Positions 26,235 through 34,624 of a stretch of DNA of 64,000 nucleotides are shown here, one piece after another. Every line of letters starts with the position of its first letter. The stretch's first letter is position 1. The notes beneath the pieces are model-generated. The model saw nothing but the letters and a program-made list of their open reading frames with translations. It did not search any database and was not told the DNA's origin. The stretch comes from Blastococcus haudaquaticus. Lineage in GTDB: Bacteria; Actinomycetota; Actinomycetes; Mycobacteriales; Geodermatophilaceae. The position numbers and the translations under genes were made by a program. The stretch spans positions 124,001-188,000 of the forward strand of contig NZ_OCNK01000003.1 of the NCBI RefSeq assembly GCF_900230285.1, in the 5' to 3' direction.

Positions 26235-27259
26235 GCGGGTCGATGGCCGGGCCCGTGCTCGAGGTCGATGACCTGCGGGTGCAGCTGCGCACCCCGCGGG
26301 GGACGGCGCACGTGGTGAACGGGCTCTCGTACACCGTCGGCCCGGGCGAGACGGTCGCGGTCGTGGGGGAGTCGGGCAGCGGCAAGAGCGTCTCGGTGCT
26401 GGCCCTGCTCGGGCTGCTGCCCCCGCGGGTGGCGACGGTGACCGGGCGGGCGCTGCTGGAGGGGGAGGACCTGCTGGCGATGTCGCCCGAGCGGCTGCGC
26501 CAGGTGCGTGGCCCCGGCGCCGGCATGGTGTTCCAGGACCCGATGACGTCGCTCAACCCCGTGCTGACGGTCGGCAAGCAGATCGTCGAGGGCCTGCGCG
26601 CGCACGCCGACGTCTCCAAGGAGGCGGCCCGCCGCCGGGCCGCGGAGCTGCTCGCCGAGGTGGGCCTGCCCGACCCGGAGGGCGCGCTGGACCGCTATCC
26701 GCACGAGCTGTCCGGCGGCATGCGCCAGCGCGTCGTGATCGCCATCGCGCTGTCGAACTCGCCGTCGCTGCTGATCGCCGACGAGGCCACCACGGCCCTC
26801 GACGTGACGGTGCAGGCGCAGATCATCGACCTGGTGGAGAAGCTGCAGGCCGACCACGGCACCGGCGTCATCTGGATCACCCACGACCTCGGCGTCGTCG
26901 CGGGCATCGCCGACCGGGTGCTGGTCATGTACGGCGGCCGTTGCGTGGAGGACGGCACGGTGGACGACGTCCTCGAGCGGCCGGCGCACCCGTACACGCG
27001 GGGCCTGCTCGGGTCGCTGCCCGACCTGGCGGCGCCGGTGGGGCCGGACGGCGAACTGCCGGACCTGACGACCGTGCCGGGCCTCCCGCCGGCACCCACC
27101 GATCTGCCCACCGGGTGCGTGTTCTGGCCGCGGTGCCCGGTGCGCGGTGATGCGCGGTGCGAGACCGAGCAGCCTCCGCTCGTCGTCGTCCCCAGGGGCC
27201 AGAAGGGCCATTTCGGCCCCGAGCTGCCGCACCGGGCGGCGACGTGGTGCGGCGGATGA
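26231..27259 (+). CDS. Peptide-type ABC transporter ATPase (DppD-like)
   Basis: 342 aa, ATG 26231 in an ATGA overlap. Walker A GESGSGKS, Q-loop FQDPMTSLNP, signature LSGGMRQRV, Walker B LLIADEATTALD and H-loop ITHDLGVV are intact. The C-terminal oligopeptide-transporter region has the CVFWPRCPV cysteines. Near the end, about ten extra residues (RGQKGHFGPE) are encoded by a 26-bp interspersed repeat (27195-27220) inserted in frame. Confidence 0.93.
   Translation: MSGSMAGPVLEVDDLRVQLRTPRGTAHVVNGLSYTVGPGETVAVVGESGSGKSVSVLALLGLLPPRVATVTGRALLEGEDLLAMSPERLRQVRGPGAGMVFQDPMTSLNPVLTVGKQIVEGLRAHADVSKEAARRRAAELLAEVGLPDPEGALDRYPHELSGGMRQRVVIAIALSNSPSLLIADEATTALDVTVQAQIIDLVEKLQADHGTGVIWITHDLGVVAGIADRVLVMYGGRCVEDGTVDDVLERPAHPYTRGLLGSLPDLAAPVGPDGELPDLTTVPGLPPAPTDLPTGCVFWPRCPVRGDARCETEQPPLVVVPRGQKGHFGPELPHRAATWCGG
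27195..27220. repeat. 26-bp interspersed repeat inside the DppD-like coding sequence
   Basis: GGGGCC, a middle with AGAAGGGCCATTTC, and GGCCCC: 21 of 26 bases match the perfect palindrome at 15420-15445. It adds the residues GQKGHFGP near the C-terminus without breaking the frame. Confidence 0.7.
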
Positions 27260-27338
27260 GCGCTGTGAGAGCGACGGGCGAGCGAGCATCGCAGGGAGCG
27301 CCAGCGACCGAGGAGCGGAACGAGTCCGGAGCCGAACG
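27260..27338 (+). repeat. Purine-rich GAGCGA/GGAGCG spacer
   Basis: The 79-bp gap between the two ATPase genes is built of repeats of GAGCG, GGAGCG and GCGAGCGAGC. It looks like a low-complexity interspersed element. It offers several poor GGAG ribosome sites to the following ATG. Confidence 0.45.
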
Positions 27339-28379
27339 ATGAGCAACGTCCTGGTGTCGGCCCGCGGGCTGGAGGTGCACTTCCCGATCGGCGGCGGCGG
27401 GCTGCGGCGCACACCGGCCGGGCTGCTGCGCGCCGTCGACGGCGTCGACCTCGACATCCACCGCGGCGAGACGCTCGGCCTCGTGGGGGAGTCCGGGTGT
27501 GGGAAGTCGACGCTCGGCAACGCGCTGCTCAAGCTGGTGCCGTCCACCGGGGGGACGGTGACCTTCGACGGCACGGACATCACCTCGCTGGACCGCCGCG
27601 GGCTCAAGGAGATGCGCCGCCGGGCCGGGATGGTGTTCCAGGACCCGTTCGCCTCCCTCGACCCCCGCCGCACGGTGGCGCAGACGATCGCCGAGCCGCT
27701 GGAGGTGCACGGCCTGCACGGCGGGCGGCGGGAGCGGGCGGCGCGGGTGGGCGAGCTGCTGGAGCTGGTCGGCCTGGACCGCTCGGTGGCCGGCCGGTAC
27801 CCGCACGAGTTCTCCGGCGGGCAGCGGCAGCGCGTCGGGATCGCCCGGGCACTGGCGGGGGAGCCGGACTTCCTGGTCTGCGACGAGGCGATCGCGTCCC
27901 TCGACGTCAGCGTGCAGGCGCAGGTGCTCAACCTGCTGCGGCGGCTGCAGCGCCGGCTCGGGCTGACGCTGCTCTTCATCTCCCACGACCTGTCCGCCGT
28001 CCGGCACCTGTCGGACCGGATCGCGGTCATGTACCTGGGGCGGGTCGTGGAGATCGGGCCGGCCGCGGCGGTCGGCTCGGACCCGCAGATGCCGTACACG
28101 CAGGCGTTGCTGTCCGCCGTCCCGCTCCCGCACCCGGCCATGGAGCGGGAGCGGAAGCGGATCGTCCTGCGGGGCGACGTGCCCTCGCCGGCCGCCGTCC
28201 CCAGCGGCTGCCGGTTCCGGACCCGCTGCCCGTACGCCTTCGAGCCCTGTCCGACGGTGGACCCGGCGCTGCAGCCGGCCGGCGCGGCCGGTCAGCTCGC
28301 GGCCTGCCACCTGCACGGCGTCGTCGGCCGCCCGGTGGACGAGGAGACGCCCCAGGGGATCGCCCCGGCGGCCGAGTGA
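27339..28379 (+). CDS. Peptide-type ABC transporter ATPase (DppF-like)
   Basis: 346 aa, ATG 27339. Walker A GESGCGKST, Q-loop FQDPFASLDPRRTV, signature FSGGQRQRVGIAR, Walker B LVCDEAIASLDVS and H-loop ISHDLSAV are present, with the C-terminal cysteine-containing RFRTRCPYAFEPC region. It forms a heterodimer with the DppD-like ATPase and powers the two permeases. Its TGA stop lies inside the 14-bp hairpin at 28373. Confidence 0.93.
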   Translation: MSNVLVSARGLEVHFPIGGGGLRRTPAGLLRAVDGVDLDIHRGETLGLVGESGCGKSTLGNALLKLVPSTGGTVTFDGTDITSLDRRGLKEMRRRAGMVFQDPFASLDPRRTVAQTIAEPLEVHGLHGGRRERAARVGELLELVGLDRSVAGRYPHEFSGGQRQRVGIARALAGEPDFLVCDEAIASLDVSVQAQVLNLLRRLQRRLGLTLLFISHDLSAVRHLSDRIAVMYLGRVVEIGPAAAVGSDPQMPYTQALLSAVPLPHPAMERERKRIVLRGDVPSPAAVPSGCRFRTRCPYAFEPCPTVDPALQPAGAAGQLAACHLHGVVGRPVDEETPQGIAPAAE

Positions 28380-28440
28380 GCAGTTGCGGTCGCCCGCACC
28401 GGCGGGTCGGCGCGTGTCGGCGACGTCAACTGCTCACTCG
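28373..28440. terminator. 14-bp inverted repeat between convergent genes
   Basis: CGAGTGAGCAGTTG (28373-28386, containing the dppF-like stop) pairs exactly with CAACTGCTCACTCG (28427-28440). The MFS gene ends 10 bp further on the other strand, so the hairpin can stop transcription from both sides. Confidence 0.75.
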
Positions 28441-28450
28441 CCCAGGTGGC

Positions 28451-29641
28451 TCAGGCGTCGGCGCGCACCAGGAGGGGGCGGCCGGCCACCAGACCCGCGG
28501 CCACCTGACCGGCCAGCGCGACCAGCAGCAGGAGGAGGCTGGCGGTCCAGCCGCCGGTGACCTCGTGCAGGAGGCCGACGAACAGCGGGCCGGTCGCCGC
28601 CAGCAGGTAGCCCAGGCTCTGCGAGGCGGCGGACAGCCGGCCGGTCTGGGCGGCATCGCGGCTGCGCAGGAGGACCAGGGTCATGGCGAGGGGGAACGAC
28701 GCGCCGGTACCCAGGCCGTACAGAACCGCCCACAGGGCCGGTGCCGCTTCGGGGGCGAGCAGGAGGCCCAGGATGCCGGCCGCGATGGGGACGGCGGCCC
28801 CCACGACCCAGACCACCTGGCTCGGACGGCGGGCGGCGAGCGGCGGGACGAGCAGGGACAGCGGGGCACCGACGAGCGCGGCGAGCGCCACCAGCGTTCC
28901 GGCGGTGACGGGGCCGACGCCCGCGTCGTCCTCGAGGATCGCGGCCAGCCAGGTGAGCAGGGCGTAGAAGGACAGCGACTGGAGACCGAAGAACGCCATC
29001 ACGGCCAGGCCTACCCGGTCGCGCAGGATCGCGGTGCGTCGACCCGAGGCCGGAGGCGGAGCGGGGGCGGGGGGACGGCGGCGGACCAGCAGGGCGAGCG
29101 CAACGATGGCCAGCCCCACCGGGATCACCCAGAGCGCCAGCCCGCCCATCGCGCTCCCGGCCAGGACGGCCAGCGGCTGGGCCAGCCCCGCGCCGAGGCT
29201 GGCCGAGAGCGCCATCGACCCGACCACCGCCCCGACGACGGCGGCGCTGCGGCTGCCGTACTCGGCCCGGGCGACGGCGGGCAGCAGCACGTTCGCGATC
29301 GCAATGCCGCCGCTCAGGACGACGGTGCCGGCGAACAGGCCGACGCTGCCGGCCGAGCGCAGACCGATGCCGAGCGCGAGCGCCACGGCGCCGGCGAGGA
29401 CGGCGCGGTGCAGCCCGATGCGGGCCGCGAGCGCCGGGGCGAAGGGGGAGAGCAGGCCGAAGCAGACCAGGGGCAGCGAGGTGACCACGGCCAGGGCGCC
29501 GGTGGACAGCGACACCTCGTCCCCGACGTCGCCCAGCACCGGCCCGACGGCGGCGAACGGGCCACGGAGGCACAGCGCGGTGAGGACGAGCACCGCCGCG
29601 GGGGCGACCACCGTCCAGCCGACGCGCCTCGCCGTCGTCAC
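28451..29641 (-). CDS. MFS transporter, CynX/NimT-like
   Basis: 396 aa, GTG 29641 in a GTGA overlap with the IclR gene. About 12 membrane helices can be read. The family match rests on the overall CynX-type pattern (LRGPFAAVGPVLGDVGDEVSLS near the N-terminus, a motif-A-like arginine loop between helices 2 and 3). It is probably an exporter or importer of a small anion or drug, controlled by the adjacent IclR protein. Confidence 0.82.
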   Translation of the reverse strand: MTTARRVGWTVVAPAAVLVLTALCLRGPFAAVGPVLGDVGDEVSLSTGALAVVTSLPLVCFGLLSPFAPALAARIGLHRAVLAGAVALALGIGLRSAGSVGLFAGTVVLSGGIAIANVLLPAVARAEYGSRSAAVVGAVVGSMALSASLGAGLAQPLAVLAGSAMGGLALWVIPVGLAIVALALLVRRRPPAPAPPPASGRRTAILRDRVGLAVMAFFGLQSLSFYALLTWLAAILEDDAGVGPVTAGTLVALAALVGAPLSLLVPPLAARRPSQVVWVVGAAVPIAAGILGLLLAPEAAPALWAVLYGLGTGASFPLAMTLVLLRSRDAAQTGRLSAASQSLGYLLAATGPLFVGLLHEVTGGWTASLLLLLVALAGQVAAGLVAGRPLLVRADA

Positions 29642-30474
29642 GCGGGGCGACCGAGGTCGCGGGAGATCTGTGCGGCGGTCTCGAGCAGCGGCGGCACGAA
29701 CCGGTCCTCCAGGTGGCGCAGCGAGGTCCGGCTCGCGCTGACCGACAGGTTCACCGCCGCGACGACCGCACCCTCCCGGTTGCGCACCGGGGCGGCCGCG
29801 GAGCGCAGCCCCTCCTCCAGCTCCTGGTCCACCAGCGCGTACCCCTGGTCCCGCACCTGCTCCAGCATCGCCCCGAGCCTGCCCCGGTCGGTGACGGTCC
29901 GCGAGGTCAGGGGTGCCGGCTGGACCCGCGCCAGGTAGTCCGCCAGCTCCCGGGCGGGCAGTCCGGCCAGCAGCACCCGCCCCATCGACGTCGCGTGGGC
30001 CGGGAACCGGGTCCCGACCGTGATCATCACGGTCATGATCCGCTTCGTGTGCACCCGCGCCACGTAGACGACGTCGTCGCCGTCGAGGACCGACAGCGAC
30101 GACGACTCGTCCACCCGGCCCACCAGCGACTCGAGGTGCGGCTGGGCCACCTCGGGCAGCGTCAGGCCGGACAGGTACGCGTACCCGAGCTCCAGCACAC
30201 GGGGTCGGAGCGAGAACTCGCGCCCCTCGACCCGCACGTACCCGAGCTGCACGAGCGTCAGGAGGAAGCGGCGGGCGGCCGCCCGGGTCAGGCCGGTCTT
30301 CCGGGCGACCTCGCTGAGCGGGAGCCGGGGGTGCTGCGCGTCGAAGGCGCGGATCACCGCCAGCCCGCGGTCCAGGGACTGCACGAAGTTGCTGTCCCGC
30401 CCCGGTCCGGCGCCCGCGGCGACCGTCGCGACGCCCTCGGCGGCCGGTTCCACGGCGACCTCTTCCTCGATCAT
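29638..30474 (-). CDS. IclR-family regulator (PcaR/PobR-like)
   Basis: 278 aa, ATG 30474 (GTG 30477 also possible). The HTH at about residues 30-80 reads SLDRGLAVIRAFDAQHPRLP...VARKTGLTRAAARRFLLTLVQLGYV, like the PcaR/PcaU/PobR subgroup controlling aromatic catabolism. The effector domain (about 105-275) includes PAHATSMGRVLLAGLP. It is divergent from an importer operon, with a perfect GTTCGC/GCGAAC operator between them, so it likely regulates both sides. Confidence 0.92.
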   Translation of the reverse strand: MIEEEVAVEPAAEGVATVAAGAGPGRDSNFVQSLDRGLAVIRAFDAQHPRLPLSEVARKTGLTRAAARRFLLTLVQLGYVRVEGREFSLRPRVLELGYAYLSGLTLPEVAQPHLESLVGRVDESSSLSVLDGDDVVYVARVHTKRIMTVMITVGTRFPAHATSMGRVLLAGLPARELADYLARVQPAPLTSRTVTDRGRLGAMLEQVRDQGYALVDQELEEGLRSAAAPVRNREGAVVAAVNLSVSASRTSLRHLEDRFVPPLLETAAQISRDLGRPA

Positions 30475-30551
30475 CACCCCGGACCCCAGCGCTCCGGCCA
30501 CCCCGGTTGACGTGACGCCCCTCACCTGCGAGCGTCCACTGTGCACACACA

Positions 30552-30568
30552 CGTTCGCAAAGCGAACG
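30552..30568. promoter_or_regulatory. Candidate IclR operator
   Basis: CGTTCGC, 3-nt AAA spacer, GCGAACG: a perfect 7+3+7 palindrome with the GTTCGC half-site typical of IclR/PcaR-type boxes. Another GAACG half-site lies at 30581-30587. It sits between the divergent iclR and importer genes. Confidence 0.7.
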
Positions 30569-30607
30569 CCTGGACACAAGAACGAACGCCGGTCGGGGGA
30601 GGGTCCG

Positions 30608-30757
30608 ATGCCTCGCGACAGCGGGACCGCGGTGCCGGACGTCGCAGCGGGGCTCGCGCGCCCCGAGCGCGCGGAGGAGCATGCGGACCACAGCGAACAG
30701 GTGGTGAAGGCAGCGATGACGCGTCCGGTGCCCGGCGCCCCGACGGTGGCGCGATGA
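30608..30757 (+). CDS. 49-aa ORF translationally coupled to the importer permease
   Basis: ATG 30608 lies behind a strong GGGGGAGGG site, and the TGA stop overlaps the permease ATG (ATGA 30754-30757). The peptide is hydrophilic (MPRDSGTAVPDVAAGLARP at its start), with no signal or membrane helix, and I recognise no family. It may be a leader that delivers ribosomes to the permease gene or a real small subunit. Confidence 0.55.
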   Translation: MPRDSGTAVPDVAAGLARPERAEEHADHSEQVVKAAMTRPVPGAPTVAR

Positions 30758-31614
30758 GCGGCCCACCCGCGGTCGTGTCGCCCGCCGGGAGCCCGCCGGT
30801 CAGCGACACCTCCGCCGCCCTGCCCCGCGCCCCCCGGCGGCGCAGCGTCCCGCAGGTGGTGCTGGGCCTGCTGGGGCTGCTCGCGCTCGTCGCGCTCGTG
30901 GAGATCCTGCCGCGCATCGGCGTCCTGCCCCACGAGTACTTCCCGACGTCGTCGGAGATCGGCTCCGCCCTGGTCGAGCTGGTCGGGCAGTCCACCTTCT
31001 GGACGGCGGTGCTCGACACCCTGCAGGGCTGGGCGCTGGGCCTGGCGATCGCCGCGGTCGCCGGCGTGGTCCTGGGCATCCTCATCGGCAGCTCGCGCAT
31101 CACCCGCGAGCTCACGGCGTCCACCATCGAGTTCCTGCGGCCGATCCCGTCGGTGGCGCTGATCCCGATCGCCGTCCTGCTCTTCGGCACCGAGATCGAG
31201 AGCAAGCTGCTGCTGGTCGTCTACGCGTCCTTCTGGCAGGTGCTCATCCAGGTCCTCTACGGGGTCCAGGACATCGACCCGGTCGCGCAGGACACCGCGC
31301 GCGCCTACGGGCTGGGCCGGTGGGCGCGGGTGCGCTACCTGACCTGGCCGACGGCGCTGCCGTACGTGATGACCGGCCTCCGGCTGGCCGCGGCGGTGGC
31401 GCTGATCCTGGCGGTGACCTCGGAACTGGTCATCGGCAACCCGGGGCTGGGCAAGCTGCTGGGCACCGCGCAGAGCAGCGGGGCCATCGCGCCGACCTAC
31501 GCCATCGTCGTCGTCACCGGGATCCTGGGCGTGCTGGTCAACCTCGTGTTCCGGGCGATCGAACGCCGGGCGCTGTCCTGGCACCCGTCGCAGCGAGGGG
31601 AGCTGCCCGCATGA
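30754..31614 (+). CDS. ABC transporter permease (SsuC/TauC-like) 1
   Basis: 286 aa, ATG 30754 overlapping the upstream small ORF stop. A proline-rich cytoplasmic N-terminus of about 30 residues precedes six helices. DTARAYGLGRWARVRYLTWPTALPYVMTG is the EAA loop of the nitrate/sulfonate/taurine/aromatic permease family. It pairs with the next permease, giving an unusual two-permease importer. No binding protein gene is in the operon. Confidence 0.9.
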   Translation: MSGPPAVVSPAGSPPVSDTSAALPRAPRRRSVPQVVLGLLGLLALVALVEILPRIGVLPHEYFPTSSEIGSALVELVGQSTFWTAVLDTLQGWALGLAIAAVAGVVLGILIGSSRITRELTASTIEFLRPIPSVALIPIAVLLFGTEIESKLLLVVYASFWQVLIQVLYGVQDIDPVAQDTARAYGLGRWARVRYLTWPTALPYVMTGLRLAAAVALILAVTSELVIGNPGLGKLLGTAQSSGAIAPTYAIVVVTGILGVLVNLVFRAIERRALSWHPSQRGELPA

Positions 31615-32387
31615 CCGGGGTGCTGCGCCGGCTCGGGCTGGCCCTCGGCCTGCCGATCGTGCTGCTCGCCGCCTGGTGGTTCGCCAGCGCCAACAGCACC
31701 GACTTCTTCTTCCCCCCGCTGTCGGAGATCCTGCAGAGCCTGGTCGAGGAGTGGTTCGGACCGCGGCTGGCCGCCGACGTCGTCCCCAGCGTGCTGCGCC
31801 TGGCCGCCGGCTACGCCCTCGCCGTCGTGGTCTCCATCTCCCTCGGCGTCCTCATCGGGACGTCGCGGACGGTGCGGGGGCTGCTGGAGCCGGTCCTGGA
31901 GTTCTTCCGGGCGATCCCGCCGCCGGTGCTCGTGCCGATCTTCATGCTGCTGTTCGGCATCGGCGACGGGATGAAGGTCGTCGTCATCGCCTTCGGCTGC
32001 ATGTGGCCGATCCTGCTCAACACCGTCGAGGGCGTCCGCGCCGTCGACACCGTGCTCAGCGACACCGCGCGGACCTACGGCATCACCGGCGCCGCGCGGT
32101 TGCGCACGCTGGTGCTCCCGGCGGCGAGTCCGCAGATCTTCGCCGGCCTCCGCCAGGGGCTGAGCGTCGCGATCATCCTCATGGTCATCAGCGAGCTGTT
32201 CGCGGCGTCGAACGGCCTCGGCTTCGCCGTCGTCCAGGCGCAGCGCAGCTTCGCCATCGCCGAGACGTGGGCCGGCATGTTGATGCTCGGCCTGCTCGGG
32301 TTCCTGCTGGCCCTGCTGTTCCGCGTCGTGGAGAACCGCCAGCTGCGCTGGTACCACGGCCTGCGCCGCGCCCAGCGCTCCTCCTGA
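31611..32387 (+). CDS. ABC transporter permease (SsuC/TauC-like) 2
   Basis: 258 aa, ATG 31611 in an ATGA overlap. SDTARTYGITGAARLRTLVLPAASPQIFAG is the EAA loop. Paralogue of the preceding permease; together they probably form a heterodimeric channel. The ATPase follows after 20 bp. Confidence 0.9.
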   Translation: MTGVLRRLGLALGLPIVLLAAWWFASANSTDFFFPPLSEILQSLVEEWFGPRLAADVVPSVLRLAAGYALAVVVSISLGVLIGTSRTVRGLLEPVLEFFRAIPPPVLVPIFMLLFGIGDGMKVVVIAFGCMWPILLNTVEGVRAVDTVLSDTARTYGITGAARLRTLVLPAASPQIFAGLRQGLSVAIILMVISELFAASNGLGFAVVQAQRSFAIAETWAGMLMLGLLGFLLALLFRVVENRQLRWYHGLRRAQRSS

Positions 32388-32407
32388 ACCTCTCGAAAGG
32401 CTGACCC

Positions 32408-33244
32408 GTGCTCGACGTCCGTGGCATCAAGAAGGTGTACGAGAGCAAGGACCGCACGGTCGAGGCGGTGCGCGACCTGACGTTCACCCTCCAGGCAGGC
32501 GAGCTCGCCTGCCTCGTGGGCCCGTCCGGCTGCGGCAAGACGACGCTGCTCAAGATCATGTCCGGGCTGCTGGAGCCGACGTCCGGCGAGGTGCTGCTCG
32601 AGGGCAAGCGCGTCGAGGGGCCGCCGCCGGGCATGGCCGTCGTCTTCCAGGAGTACGGCCGCAGCCTCTTCCCGTGGATGACCGTCCGCGAGAACGTGGA
32701 GCTGCCGCTCAAGCAGAAGAAGCTGGCCGCCGCCCGCCGCACGGAACTGGTCGAGGAGTCGCTGGCCGCGGTGGGGCTGGCGGAGGCGCACGCGGCCTAC
32801 CCGTGGCAGCTGTCGGGCGGCATGCAGCAGCGCGTGGCCATCGCCCGCGCCGTGGCCTACGAGCCGCACGTCCTGCTGATGGACGAGCCGTTCGCCGCCG
32901 TCGACGCGCAGACCCGCGCCGACCTCGAGGACCTCATCCGCGACCTCTGGCACAAGTTCCAGGTCACGACCCTCTTCGTCACCCACGACATCGACGAGGC
33001 GGTCTACCTGGGGCAGCGGGTGCTGATCCTGTCCAACTCGCCGACGGTGATCCGCGACGACCTGGCGGTCGACCTGCCCGACCAGCGCGACCAGCTCACC
33101 ACCCGGTCCTCGCCGCGGTTCGCCGAGCTGCGGGCGCGGGTCTACGAGCAGATCCACCGCGCGAAGACGCCGGCCGCCGAGCCGGTGGGCGCGGGTGCGA
33201 CTGCGCTGCCGACGTCGGCCGACCACGGCAGCACGGAGTTCTGA
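32408..33244 (+). CDS. ABC transporter ATPase (SsuB/TauB-like)
   Basis: 278 aa, GTG 32408, ribosome site GAAAGG. Walker A GPSGCGKTT, Q-loop FQEYGRSLFPWMTV, signature LSGGMQQRVAIARA, Walker B LLMDEPFAAVD and H-loop VTHDIDEAV are intact. FQEYGRSLFPW is typical of the nitrate/sulfonate/taurine subfamily. The last 25 residues are a low-complexity tail. The solute is unknown; the IclR regulator hints at an aromatic acid or related compound. Confidence 0.92.
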   Translation: MLDVRGIKKVYESKDRTVEAVRDLTFTLQAGELACLVGPSGCGKTTLLKIMSGLLEPTSGEVLLEGKRVEGPPPGMAVVFQEYGRSLFPWMTVRENVELPLKQKKLAAARRTELVEESLAAVGLAEAHAAYPWQLSGGMQQRVAIARAVAYEPHVLLMDEPFAAVDAQTRADLEDLIRDLWHKFQVTTLFVTHDIDEAVYLGQRVLILSNSPTVIRDDLAVDLPDQRDQLTTRSSPRFAELRARVYEQIHRAKTPAAEPVGAGATALPTSADHGSTEF

Positions 33245-33261
33245 CCGCTGCGTCGGTCCCC

Positions 33262-33323
33262 TGATCAGCACTGGTCCACCGGGGTCTCGTCGCGATCGAG
33301 GGCCCGCTGGCCAGTGCTGATCA
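33262..33323 (+). terminator. 13-bp inverted repeat after the importer operon
   Basis: TGATCAGCACTGG (33262-33274) and its exact complement CCAGTGCTGATCA (33311-33323), separated by 36 nt. It ends the importer operon before the tRNA gene. Confidence 0.7.
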
Positions 33324-33381
33324 CCTCCCGGACCCGCGCGCGGCGCCGAGCGGCAGCGGGGCACTAGCCTCGACGGCGCCA

Positions 33382-33469
33382 GGAGGGCTCGCCTAGTGGC
33401 CGATGGCGGCGGTCTTGAAAACCGCTAGGAGTTCACAGCTCCTCGTGGGTTCGAATCCCACGCCCTCCG
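33382..33469 (+). tRNA. tRNA-Ser, anticodon TGA
   Basis: 88 nt. The acceptor stem GGAGGGC pairs with GCCCTCC (33462-33468), discriminator G at 33469; CCA is not encoded. Anticodon loop CTTGAAA gives anticodon TGA (33416-33418), reading UCA/UCG serine codons. The long variable arm (TAGGAGTTCACAGCTCCTCG) and the T-arm GTGGGTTCGAATCCCAC confirm a class II serine tRNA. Confidence 0.97.
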
Positions 33470-33787
33470 CACTGCTGGACCGACGGCGTACGCATCCTCC
33501 GGGCGACTGCCGATAGGGAGAGAGCGCCCGACACGCCGCGGCGCGGGGTCGCCGGGGATGACCGCACGCCGAAACGCCGTGTTCGCGCTGGTGGGCGGGC
33601 GGTTTGTCGACAAGACGGCGACCCGGGAGACGGGTCACCGACCCCCCGGGACGGCGCTCGCAACGATCCGGTGACGGGCCCCTCCCCGCCCCGTCGCAGC
33701 CGGCCGTCAGCCACCCCCGCCGACCTACCTTTCCCCTTGTCCGCGGCACTTCCCCGCCGCGGCGACGGGGTACTGAGGAGTCCGCGC
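33470..33787. other. Gene-free stretch after tRNA-Ser
   Basis: 318 bp without a gene. There is no direct repeat of the tRNA 3' end and no integrase, so no integrated element. ORFs here lack codon bias. The promoter of the following gene must be in its last part. Confidence 0.6.
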
Positions 33788-34624
33788 GTGGACATGGGTG
33801 TGACGGTGGGATGGCCGGCGACGGCGGTTCTGGGCTTCCTCGTTCTGACCGGTCTGGTGGTGGCTCTGGCCACCAGCTCGACCGCTCGCTACGAGTTCGA
33901 GCGCAACGGTGCGCGGGAGGCGCAGCGCTCGGCCGCGCAGCAGTCCGGCACGCACCCCGCCGGGAGCCGGCTCGGCAGCTGGGAGGCGGGTGCCACCGAG
34001 ACGCAGGCGCGCCCCCACGCCGTCGACGCCGCCGTCGACGTCGCCGTCCGTCCCGGCCCGGCGCCGGCGGGCCGCGGGCCCGGCTGGTGGCTGGTCGACG
34101 ACTCCGCGCAGGCCGTGGCCGGCCCGTTCGCCGACCGGATCGACGCCGACTGGGCGGCCCTGGCCGACGACCTGCCGGTGGTCGCGGTCTTCGGTGCCCG
34201 GCACGCCGACGGCACCGTGGCCCCGCGGCCCTCGCCGGAGGAGCGCGCCTGGCTGAGCGACCTCGGCGACCAGCTGGACCGGCTGCCCCGCGACTGGGAC
34301 GAGCTGCTGTCGGACACCGACCCGCTGACGACGCTGGTCGTCGAGGTCGCGGCGGCCCTGATCGAGGCCGGCCTGCCGCTGCACGACCCGCAGGGTTCCC
34401 CGGCGGGCGGCGTCTGCCTGATGCCCGACACCGCCTTCTGCGGAGTCGTCGTCAGCTGGCGCGGCCACGACCGGATGACGGTGCACCAGCTGCGGGGCGC
34501 CGCGGCCGACGCCACGATCCAGCAGTCGATGAACGCCGCGATCGCCGACGTCCTCGCCAACCTGGGTTTCGTCCTCGAGCCGGTGGGCGGGACGGGCGGG
34601 TCGCTCGTCACGGCCCTCGGCTGA
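33788..34624 (+). CDS. Membrane-anchored protein of unknown function
   Basis: 278 aa, GTG 33788 behind GAGGAG. One N-terminal membrane helix (about residues 8-28), then a charged, Ala-rich linker (30-90) and a globular domain (about 95-275) with GWWLVDDSAQAVAGPFADRIDADWAAL and CLMPDTAFCGVVVSWRGHDRM. I do not recognise the family. The PxFxxRIDADWAAL region resembles nothing I can name. It precedes the surface-glycan operon by 175 bp, in the same direction, and may belong with it. Confidence 0.75.
   Translation: MDMGVTVGWPATAVLGFLVLTGLVVALATSSTARYEFERNGAREAQRSAAQQSGTHPAGSRLGSWEAGATETQARPHAVDAAVDVAVRPGPAPAGRGPGWWLVDDSAQAVAGPFADRIDADWAALADDLPVVAVFGARHADGTVAPRPSPEERAWLSDLGDQLDRLPRDWDELLSDTDPLTTLVVEVAAALIEAGLPLHDPQGSPAGGVCLMPDTAFCGVVVSWRGHDRMTVHQLRGAAADATIQQSMNAAIADVLANLGFVLEPVGGTGGSLVTALG

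Noticed and set aside
33382-33787. Genomic island integrated at tRNA-Ser
   Set aside because: No integrase, no direct repeat of the tRNA 3' end and no change in codon use downstream.
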